Source: Sclerurus mexicanus
Taxonomy: Eukaryota; Chordata; Aves; Passeriformes; Furnariidae
DNA: 64,000 nt
NCBI GenBank assembly: GCA_013396755.1
Contig: VWZF01002261.1
Coordinates: 2,503,087 to 2,567,086, forward strand
Direction: 5' to 3'
Below are positions 12,690 through 21,731 of this stretch, one piece after another (position 1 is the first letter of the stretch; every line of letters begins with the position of its first letter). The notes under the pieces were generated by a model. The model was not told where the DNA came from, did not search any database, and worked only from the letters and a program-made list of their open reading frames with translations. The position numbers were made by a program, and so were the translations under genes.

Positions 12690-15600
12690 CTATAATTCAT
12701 CTACTGAAAATAACTTCAATCTGCTGCACGTGTCAGATGCTTTTTCACTGTGGCCCTCCAGTTTTGCAATCCGAGATCCAAACTGTAGGGCCCTTTTTGG
12801 CAGAACAGTCGAGGCTGTGAGGCCCAGCTCCTTGCCTGCAAGGCGCAGAATCAGTTTCTCACCAAGGCCTCGAGGGAGAGTCAAGTCAGCTTTTTCTGAG
12901 ACAGGCAGAGAATTGAGGAATGAAACAACATCTTCATCAAGAAAAGGAAACCTGAAAGAAAGACACATGTGGGGAAAGACCCTTCAAAACCTTCATACAA
13001 ATTGTTTTCATTTTCCCCTCTGCTATGTGAAAAGACTTCAGAGGCTGTGTCAATTCCTAACTATAGATGTGCCTTAAATCTTAGTGTCACAGTACTGAGA
13101 TAATTCTCCAAAGCAGTTTCACTGTCCTGGAGAAAAAACCCAAAAACCATAATATATCACGTTTACACTTAAAAGCCTGGGAGTTTTCAAAAGTCAAGCA
13201 AAGAGAAGAATAAGAACAAGGATCAGAAATCTTGTGTTTCAACAAAACAAAAATTAAGAACATCAGAAACTACACTGGAAGAGCAAGACAAATTTTTAAG
13301 TAACACTTTCCAAGGTAACTTCTAAGTATTACAAAACACTGCATGAAGCTACACTGTAACTTTGAAACAAAAATATTTACACAACAAATTTTGACACCAT
13401 TCTGAATTCCAGGCATTGGTACCTAATCACATGCATGATTAACCACCTGTCCACCACCGCAACTGTTCTTGCGCTAAACTGAAAATGTGCAACTAAGAAC
13501 AGATTTGGAAAACCACTGGCACAAACATCACATGAAAAAACCCTTCATGCACCTGAGAGGCCTCTGCTACTGAACAACACCTATGAAATTTTTTTCAAGT
13601 TGGTGGTAGCATGGAGGAAGTAAACACAAATAAAATGATTCTTGAACTATTCAGACTTAACATCAGGAAACACAGTGGATATTGATCATGCCTGTACTGC
13701 ATGGACAAGAATACACAGCTTCTACATTATGTTGTCATTCTCCAAAGTCAATCCCCAAATGACCACAACCAGAACACCTCAAAAAGTTGTGCAGAAGACT
13801 GTTCCACTTAAAATGATAAAACCTACTTAATTTTGCCTATATTTCAACAGCTGCTTCTTAAAACTTCTAGATGGAAATCAAGTTACTAAATTTCCTTAAG
13901 TAACTCTTCCACACTACTAGACTACCTTTCAAAAAACAAAACCAAAAAACTCCACGACATAGTACACGTTCACAAAATTGCAACAAAACTAGAGACAATA
14001 AAACACAAGTTTCAATTAGGCTTTCTGCTGGAGTGTTAAAAACTGCATCTAACCTGCAAAACCAGTTTTGCTTCACGTTAAAACAATGATACCTGGCTTC
14101 TTTTCCGTGATCACCGATAATCCTGTCATCTCTACCAAGATTTCTAGAAGAAATGCGACCTAACTCCATTTCAAGTTCTTTATTCAGACCCTCTAAGCCA
14201 TAATTTTTGAAGCAAACACGATGTCGAGAATACCCAGCAAGTTGTTCATCTGCTCCAATTCCTGTAAGCACAACCTAAGGAAACAGAACACAACAAATCT
14301 TAGTATCTATGCAAGTTAATATGTAACAGGTCTTAAATGTTTAACTACATCTTTAGGATGTTAAGTTTAATACAGTCTTCTAAAGATATCACCTATGGCA
14401 ATGGGCCTTACACATTTACAAGCACTGGAATAGTTTCCAGTAAAGTCACTGGAAACTTGCAACAGGTTCACAATCACACCTGAAAGTACACACAAACATT
14501 TCTACTGATGCAAGGAAAAAAACATCAAAGTAATGTCCTACGCACCACAAATACACCAGTATCTTTCAAGAATGTCTTTGTTAGTTTCTAATAAACAGCA
14601 TTTGTTAAACACCAGCCTTTATTAAACAAAACGTTGCTTCTAAAGATTATGTCACATGTCCTAAACAGTTATCTGAATGTACACCCAGATTACGATTAAT
14701 TTACCAGCTACTGGGTTAGTAACAACTGCATTACCCAAAGTAAAAATGGCTCATAATGCTGTGTCTGCATCAGTAAGTACAAAACCCACTGCTACATCTG
14801 GCTCACTACTGTGCCTTCAACAGCAATTCACTATAAAAGTGGAAGTCTCTTAACAAGCAGTCAAATGTGTTTTATTAATTTGATACCAGTTGGAGGTCAA
14901 CTGATTTTTTACCTACACAGTAGTAAGCAGCTGATGGGAAAATGACACTTTCGCTTTATGCCTTATTAATTCACGACCCATTTCAACATATTATGGACCT
15001 AAGATGAATTTATATGTTTTGCAAATCTGAGATGCATATTCTTAAGTAGATCTGTCAACTGCATCAACTGTGTGCTATAATAGTTTTAAGGCACACTATT
15101 GTGTTTGATGGGGTTTCTGTTGTTGGGGGGTTTCTTCTGGGTTTAGGATCTACCAATTATTAGAAACAGTAACAGAAGCCTCAAAACACAAAGGCGGCGG
15201 TTGGCTTGTAAATTCCTAAAATTAAGCAGTTCATTCCTTTCTACATAAAGCATGAGAAATAAGGAAGTGAGAAATCGGAATCGAATTCGCAAGAAAATCA
15301 TCTAGTTACTAAAAAGATTTTACTTAATACTACATACAAGAAAATAAGTTACAAAAAGGAAAGAGCTACTTTTTGTATTTCTGTCATTCAGACTCTAATT
15401 ACAAAAAATGCCAAGTAGTCATCTTTTCTGCCTATGTTATTTACTACTTTATCACATCAATAGCATTCCTAAATAAGAAAATAGCAATTTTACAGGGGTG
15501 GGATGCTGGTGCAAAACAATATTGCTTAGTTAAAACTTATGTCTAGATTTGTTAACACAGTTGGGACAGAATAGCTGTTACCCACTGCTGGAATTGAAAC

Positions 15601-17361
15601 ACTTAAAATGATAAATGATGGTTATTTTTCTTCTCATCACATTGCTGCTTATCCAAGTTCACTGAAAAGCCATACAGATTACATGACAAGAGAACTGAAT
15701 GCAGTTTTTAACCCCAGAATTACAGAAAGATTGTAATTACAGAACTATTCTACATTCTGCCACTGAATTTCAGAAACCTTTCAAACAGCAAAGATCCCAC
15801 CTGATTTCTGAATCAACAGAACTGTTTTTACATTCATAGGTCAAACATAAGGCAGAAAACAAGCAAACAAAAAAGTCAGTACCTTTGCAGGACTTTTATA
15901 TGGTTTCAGCTCTCCTTGATTACTAATAAAACCCTCCCCTCTGGAAGCAAACCAAATCGCACAGCCAATGCTGTCATCCAAGACTGTATCCAGAGGATAG
16001 ATTAAATGATTAATGCATTGTTTTCTCATCTTTTCCAATTCCTCTAGTGTAACATTAATTTCCACAAAGTTCCAGGTTCTTGAAGGGTTAATGGCTTCTA
16101 ATTCCTTCAGTCCTGCCCTACCAGTGATTCTGTCAGGAACATCAAAGCAAGATAAATGAGCACCAGTTTCAGGATCAGGATCTTGACAGGTTTCTGGACA
16201 AAGCAAATCAAGCTGTACTTCATGGTTGGTACGTCTTTTAGTGGTACCCTTGTCCTTAGCTTGTCCTTTCATCATGAAAGCTACGTTGAGAAGATCAATT
16301 GGCTCCTCCAAAGGCACGTATTTATCAGCAAGGGCTGCAATAACCATGGAATCAATGCCACCAGAAAAGAGCACCGCAACATGTGCTTTCTTATGAGACC
16401 TGCTTGGAACTTCTCTTGTTTCCTGATCTTGATCTCTGAAGAGACATAAAACTCGTCTCTTGACCGCTTCACTCAAAACATCAATAAACTGACACACTAA
16501 CTCTTTCTTGTGTTCCTCTGCAAGGAATCCATGAAGGGTTTCCACAGAAGCTGCACGGATAACGTTGCTAATATTAGTGCCCGGACATTCACCTGGAGCT
16601 TCAGAAACAGTTTTATTGAAGGGGTTAACTGGTGCTCTGAGACACAGCTTTGATTCATTCACCATGAGACATACGTGGCTTGGCAAGTCTTTTGACACTT
16701 GGTCAAGACCGTTAATGCAAGTTTCTTCTGCTGCTTTCTCTGTGCAGCTGTACTTCCATGGAAACAATGTTAAAGACAAAGATTTAGCTGTTGCACAGGC
16801 TTTGAGATCAATTTTGAAAACTCCAGATGCTGGGACTTCTTGCCACTGGTTGCCTGGTTCAGAATAACCACTTACAGATGTGAGACAGAGAGCGGTGTCA
16901 GCCCCGTTACTGAATTGCCAAAGCAAACTACGACGACCAAAATAATCTCTACCAAACCATAAACTGTGTCTAGATGCTTGGTAATAAATAAAAGACCAGG
17001 GACCCTGAAGTGATGAAAAAAGTGACAAAATATCCTCTTCACTCCTGCATAATGTAAGATGATGAAACATTACTTGAGTGTCATTCTCTAGATCTCCTAT
17101 ATGCACTCCATTGAAAACTTCCCCATTCCAAAGAAAAACATTGTTATTGGCATCTTCCAGAGGCTGAGGAGTCACCAGTCCCCTCAAGTGAAGTACATGG
17201 CCAGAAAACAGACATTTGTAAGAGAAATCTGACACAGTTTTTATCAACTGTTGGCTACTGTCTGGCCCTCTTCTTCTAAGACAGTGGAGTGTGTCTTCAC
17301 TAAGGAAATTGGGAAGAGCACGCTGGCTACACAAGGTAACAACACAACAAATACCACACAT
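12690..17361 (-). CDS. ASNSD1: Asparagine synthetase domain-containing protein 1 (ASNSD1)
   Basis: Three coding exons on the minus strand: 17361-15883, 14274-14093 and 12951-12690. They join in frame to 640 residues (human 643). The start is the ATG at 17361, giving MCGICC; Cys2 is the nucleophile position of class II glutamine amidotransferases, and the two codons before it (GTG GCA) are not a start. Residues 1 to about 185 form the amidotransferase-like domain, with HVLHLRG, FLWNGEVF and WFGRDYFGRRSLLW. Residues from about 285 form the asparagine-synthetase-like domain, with the PP-loop SGGIDS at 333-338, then LTGIGADEQLAGYSRHR and LPRGLGEKLILR. Its cellular reaction is not established. The segment around 350-400 is the most diverged. 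The same mRNA carries ASDURF just upstream, ending 22 bases before this ATG, so translation probably relies on leaky scanning or reinitiation. Confidence 0.96.
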
Positions 17362-17383
17362 TGCCACGTGGAATTCACAGGAG

Positions 17384-18944
17384 CTACTTCTTCATTTTAG
17401 CCTTTTCTGAATTTTCCATCTCCTGGTATGCCTTCTTTAATTCATCTAATGTATCTGTGTAAGACAAAATTGTACAAATAATCAGTTTCATAAACAAAAA
17501 AGTTTATATCTAAGAAATTAGTAATTCCAGCCACTTGTTCAATTAAAGTGGTAAACATAAGACAGTGATTAAGCAAAGTGCTGTTTGTGTTCCATCATCA
17601 CTATAGCTCACTGTAGCTTATTCCTCTTTAACTACACAAAGATTATATTTTTTTTCTCCCAAAGAAAACCACACTACAATAGGCCAACTATTGCCTATAT
17701 AATCAGTATGACTTACACATTTGCAGTAAGAAGAGGGAACTCTCAATTAAAATCTCAACACTGTTAGCCCAAATCAAAGGAAAGAAAATGAAAAGTTGTT
17801 CAATCTAGAAAATGAAATTTAAACTTCTATATGTATGCATTTCTAATGTTTCTTCCACTATCACCTGTTATCCATGCTCCTATCTTCATAACTCCCCATA
17901 CCCATGTTTCAAATGAAGATTTCTAGCTTAACCTCCAGTTTAAACTTGTTATTTTCTTTCTCCTCATCCTGTGCAATTTTAAAATTTTTAAGGGACATAG
18001 TGCTACACAGCTTCCTAAAGGGCACTGAGAATAATGACTTCTCTGTGGAGCAGATGTTCTCTCTTTATCTTCAGCACTTGCTCCTTTATCACATCCATAA
18101 ATCAAGTGAAAACATTTTCGTATTTATCCAGTCAAAAAAACAAGGAGGAGTCTGAATTCTACTTTGCATTTGACACAGAGTTGCCAGTTTTTCCTTTTAA
18201 TATACCTTTGAAATCAGCTAGAAATACAGCTTTTAAAGATTCAACTACTTGATATACTTTTACCCTGCAAACTTACTTTTGCATTGAGACAGCGTTTCTG
18301 TCCGGTCGACAAGGAAGAAGATGTTGCTATTGGGTTGCTGCTTATAAACTTTCTGTAAAACAGAAACCACGCTGTGTAAAGTCAAAGCCACAGACTCTGG
18401 AACCACACTGCAGGAGAGGCTGGTGTGGCTCTGCTGAGACAACCCTTCACTTTAATGCCAAAAGTACAAGTTCTGCCCTAACACCACCAACATTAGAATG
18501 TTGTACCATCAAAAACATTTCATGAACAACCCATGACTATTCTGCATTTCTCTGTACATCATACATGAGAGATCACACTCTATTTTAAACACATGCACAG
18601 AGAAAGTAAGAATACCTCATGCAGTCTTCTGATCAACTCAAACATTGAAATAACTCAGATAAAGCATGAAAAGACAAAAGACCCACACAACATCCTGTGT
18701 TACTCTGCACAAGTGTACATAACCAAATCATTTGCAGGACAAGTTATTCTGAGACCAGCAGAGCACGTGTTTAAAAATCTGCATTAAAGCTAATTAAAGA
18801 CAGCATGCCCTGATTTTGTTTCCCCTCTTGTCCCTATGCTTATTTCTCTGCTAAAATGTAACAGTCAAAAGAAAATTTGTAAATACTTACCCGGTTCTTC
18901 TTCAAATTAGAAAGCTCATCGACTACAACCTTCTGCTCTTTAAT
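17384..18944 (-). CDS. ASDURF: ASNSD1 upstream open reading frame protein (ASDURF), partial: first exon not visible
   Basis: Three short minus-strand exons join in frame: 18944-18891 (18 codons beginning IKEQKVVVDELSNLKKNR), 18352-18277 (starting KVYKQQPNSNIFF) and 17454-17384 (NTLDELKKAYQEME to a TAG stop). Splice sites are good: TTTCAG/GTAAGT, TTACAG/GTAAGT, ACACAG. The 66 visible residues match the last 66 of human ASDURF (96 residues), a small coiled-coil, prefoldin-beta-like subunit of the PAQosome (R2TP/prefoldin-like) chaperone complex. Heptad-like leucines and the KQQPNSNIFFLVDR core fit that fold. About 30 N-terminal residues are expected on an upstream exon, which probably falls in the 20957-21219 gap. 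The last exon also carries the ASNSD1 start, so one mRNA encodes two unrelated proteins. Confidence 0.9.
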
Positions 18945-19820
18945 CTGAAAGACAAAAGATGCACTTGAATTTAATTATTAAAAATAAACCACCATATTAT
19001 AATCCTAGTGGTGAACACTCTTACTGATATTTTAAGACAGCTACGTGCATATATAGCTGTTCTCCAAATGAACCACTGAAGGCAAAGTGGAAGTAAATAT
19101 AAAAATTAAACACTTAACTGCTTTAGAAACAGGTTATCTTGCATGCATTGGTATTTCTCCTCCCCTCAAAAGCAATCACTACTGGGAAGCGAGAGTACTT
19201 CTAGCTATTTATAATCAGAGTGCATTTTTCTCCCCCCAAAGAAAACATGTACACAACTTATACATCAAAAAACTTTAGAAAACAAAACACACTTTATAAT
19301 CACAGGTATAGTCCAGATTCAAAATTAATTTAATGAAAATCTAACTACTCTAAAACTGTATTAAGAGCAATGGAAGCTTTTCCACTGCTCTGGATTTTTT
19401 AACCTCATTAGTGGGATTTATCACTCTTCTGCACTGGCAGATGTGGCAAGTTTTCCCATTTTCTTTTACAACAACAGCTCTGAATGGTAAAGAGCAACAA
19501 GGACTGACATAAAAGACAAAAACTAGAATAAAATCTAGTCAAAGGGCACTTTTTGTTTGCTTCTAACAAACAGCATTATGGGTTCTTTATGTCTCCAGGA
19601 ATTGGTGCAACAGTAGGAACCGGCCCCAGAGCAAGGTTAGGCAAACTGAGTATGGCATGCTGCAAGTACAGCTTCTCCAGCAACTACATCAATGTCTTCT
19701 ATCTACAACAGCAACAGGCAAACCAGCACTGCCATGCTTTGCTATGGACTAAACCTGCAGCTCAGTTATGGCCCAGCTTTGCAGCTTCCCAGGCAATCAA
19801 AAACACCACTGGCTCTACAC
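18945..19820 (-). other. ASNSD1: Intron 1 of the ASDURF/ASNSD1 transcript (part)
   Basis: This is AT-rich non-coding sequence upstream of the first visible ASDURF exon. No repeat or RNA gene was recognised until the AT microsatellite near 19821. Confidence 0.5.
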
Positions 19821-19852
19821 AATATATATATATATAGAATATATAATATAGA
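19821..19852. repeat. (AT)n microsatellite
   Basis: A run of about eight AT units is followed by imperfect ATAT blocks. It directly abuts the tail end of a minus-strand CR1, a common place for simple repeats to grow. Confidence 0.8.
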
Positions 19853-19863
19853 AGTATTTTTTT

Positions 19864-20210
19864 CACAGAATCATAGAACATTAAGTGGTTGAAATGGGCA
19901 TTAAAGATCATCTGGTTCCAAGCCCCTTGCTATGCACAGGGACACCTCCCACTAGACCAGCTTGCTCAGAGCCCTAGGAGTCCTGTCCAGCCTGGCTTTG
20001 AACACTGCCAGGGTTGGGGCATCCACAACCTCCACGGACAACCCGTGCCAGTGTTTCGGCACCCTCACAGTAAAGAACTTCTTTCTAATATCTAACCTAG
20101 AGTTCCCCTCTGTCAATTTGTACCCATTGCTCCTTGTCCTGATGAACAGCCCCTTCCTGTCTTCCCTGTAGGCCCATTTGGATACTGGAAGGTTGCAATG
20201 AGGTTTTTTG
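19864..20210 (-). repeat. CR1 LINE 3' fragment, minus strand
   Basis: It starts with 'cagaatcatagaac' (complement of the CR1 terminal repeat ATTCTATGATTCTG). It continues through 'agggacacctcccactagac', 'ggggcatccacaacctcc' and 'cagtaaagaacttctttcta', all typical of the avian CR1 3' end. The boundary near 20210 is approximate. Confidence 0.9.
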
Positions 20211-20367
20211 AGGGAAAGCAGTTCCACGGGGCTTGACAGATTCCATACTGAGCAGAGCTACGGGCACCAGGGAAGAGGGGGTGGATTCACGAGGAGCACC
20301 AGCCCCTGAGGCTGGGATCCCTTGGGATTTTTGGGCAGAGAATGACGATGTAGGTTCTACAGAGACG

Positions 20368-20488
20368 CCACATGAGGAGTGGCTGAGGTCACTTGGTCTG
20401 TTCAGCCTGAGGAGACTGAGCAGAGACCTCACTGCAATTACAACTTCATCGTGAGGGGGAGAGGAGGGGCAGGCACTGATCCCTCTGT
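20368..20488 (+). repeat. CR1 LINE, left part of an interrupted plus-strand copy
   Basis: It reads 'gaggagtggctgagg', 'tctgttcagcctgaggagac', 'gagacctcactgcaatt' and ends 'aggcactgatccctctgt' at a single N (20489). This is the internal 3' portion of CR1. The copy resumes at 20668 after 177 bases of unrelated GC-rich DNA, with about 80-90 bases of the expected element missing. Confidence 0.85.
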
Positions 20489-20489
20489 N

Positions 20490-20525
20490 CAGCGCCGACA
20501 GTCCCGACAGCGCCGACAGTCCCGA
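20490..20525. repeat. 18-bp tandem repeat, two copies
   Basis: CAGCGCCGACAGTCCCGA occurs twice in direct succession (20490-20507 and 20508-20525), followed by a partial third copy. It lies in the GC-rich patch. Confidence 0.9.
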
Positions 20526-20593
20526 CAGCCCCACACGCGCCCAGCCCCGGCCGGCCCCGGCACAGCGCGTACGCGCGGGCGGTGCCGCGGAGA

Positions 20594-20666
20594 GCGCCAA
20601 TCAGGGAGGCGCGGCCGAGCACGCGCGCCTGCCGGAGCGCCAATCAGGGAGGCGCGGCCGAGCACG
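20594..20666. repeat. 43-bp tandem repeat carrying a CCAAT box
   Basis: A unit starting GCGCCAATCAGGGAGGCGCG recurs at 20594 and 20637, a period of 43 bases. The unit's right part recurs again just after the large gap (21220), followed by GCGCCAATGGGG near 21241-21252. The array therefore probably continues into the gap. Each unit carries one CCAAT (NF-Y) core. Confidence 0.85.
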
Positions 20667-20667
20667 N

Positions 20668-20890
20668 GGATATTAGAAGAAGGTTCTTCCCCCAGAGGGT
20701 GGTTGGGCACTGAACAGGCTCCCCAGGGCAGTGGGCACAGCACCAAGGCTGACAGAGCTCAGGGAGTGTTTGGATGACGCTCTCAGGCACCTGGTGCGAT
20801 TCCCGGGGGCTGTCCTGTGCAGGGCCAGGGCTGGACTCCGATGATCCTCGTGGGTCTCTTCCAACACGCGACACTCTGCGACTTCGTGAT
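20668..20890 (+). repeat. CR1 LINE, right part of the interrupted copy (3' end)
   Basis: It begins 'ggatattagaagaaggttct', continues 'cagagggtggttgggcactg' and 'ctcaggcacctggtgcgatt', and ends near 'tgatcctcgtgggtctcttc'. This is the avian CR1 3' end in plus orientation, colinear with the fragment at 20368-20488. Confidence 0.9.
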
Positions 20891-20956
20891 AAAAACCTCA
20901 CTGCGAATCTCCGCTCGGAGCAGTAAGACCCGAAGTAACAACCTGACAAGCCTCCA

Positions 20957-21219
20957 NNNNNNNNNNNNNNNNNNNNNNNNNNNNNNNNNNNNNNNNNNNN
21001 NNNNNNNNNNNNNNNNNNNNNNNNNNNNNNNNNNNNNNNNNNNNNNNNNNNNNNNNNNNNNNNNNNNNNNNNNNNNNNNNNNNNNNNNNNNNNNNNNNNN
21101 NNNNNNNNNNNNNNNNNNNNNNNNNNNNNNNNNNNNNNNNNNNNNNNNNNNNNNNNNNNNNNNNNNNNNNNNNNNNNNNNNNNNNNNNNNNNNNNNNNNN
21201 NNNNNNNNNNNNNNNNNNN
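20957..21219. other. Assembly gap (263 N)
   Basis: A run of unknown bases in the ASDURF/ASNSD1 CpG island. It probably hides more CCAAT repeats, the transcription start and the first coding exon of ASDURF. Confidence 0.99.
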
Positions 21220-21530
21220 CCGAGCACGCGCGCCTGCCGGAGCGCCAATGGGGAGGGGGCGTGGCCGGGCGCGCGCGGTGGCGCGCGGTTTTGGCGGGAT
21301 CCGCGGGAGGCCGTGCCGGGTGTCCCGGTCCCGGTCCCGGTCCCGACCCCGACGGGAACCCCCGGGGAACGGGACACACCGCGCTCCGTGAGGGCACCGG
21401 CACGGGCCGAGCGTGGGAGAGGTGACTGGAACGGGGCTTGGAAACTGTGCCCCCTGCGGAGTGTGAGGGAACACCCGGGAGAGGGAAGGAACGGCTTGTG
21501 GTGTGACCCCGGGCTGCTCTAAGAGCTTTA
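21220..21530 (-). promoter_or_regulatory. ASNSD1: CpG-island promoter of the ASDURF/ASNSD1 transcript (right flank)
   Basis: Strong CpG density, a CCAAT core at about 21246, a GGGGCGTGGCC GC-box-like motif nearby and a four-run G-quadruplex motif on the minus strand (21324-21350). The only gene starting here is ASDURF/ASNSD1, transcribed leftwards. No rightward coding exon was seen. It is part of one island with the gap and the misplaced patch to its left. Confidence 0.65.
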
Positions 21531-21644
21531 AGCGGTTTGCTTAAAGGTATTCCCGGGGGGATATGAATGATGTGTTATTTACAGATACTAGCACCATTTG
21601 TTTCATTATGCTCACTATTATTATATATTTCTACAACAACGACG

Positions 21645-21731
21645 GAGAGGGACTTTGGACAAGGGCAGGCAGTGACAGGACAGAGGGAATGGCTTCAGAC
21701 TGACAGGGCAGGTTCAGACCTGGGATGGTCT
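21645..21731 (+). repeat. CR1 LINE fragment
   Basis: It contains 'gagagggactttggacaagg', 'gtgacaggacagagggaatg' and 'gcttcagactgacagggcag'. This is the portion of CR1 that is missing from the interrupted copy at 20368-20890, but diverged and in its own location. Confidence 0.75.

Larger units (their letters stand above)
20490..20666. other. GC-rich CpG-island fragment bounded by single Ns inside a CR1 (probable misplaced contig)
   Basis: These 177 bases are extremely GC/CpG-rich and are flanked on each side by one N (20489 and 20667). They interrupt an otherwise colinear CR1 element. The right end (gccgagcacg) is the same sequence that begins the real island after the large gap at 21220. The simplest reading is that the fragment belongs in the 20957-21219 gap and was inserted here by scaffolding or gap filling. 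Read on the minus strand it looks like ASNSD1 promoter/5'UTR sequence. Confidence 0.75.

Noticed and set aside
17362..17367. Start of ASNSD1 two codons earlier (reading MAMCGICC)
   Set aside because: The earlier codon is GTG; the family needs Cys at position 2 after the initiator Met, which the ATG at 17361 provides.
20438..21474. Several long frames on both strands over the ASNSD1 promoter
   Set aside because: They run through N bases or repetitive GC-rich DNA and are artefacts of unknown codons.
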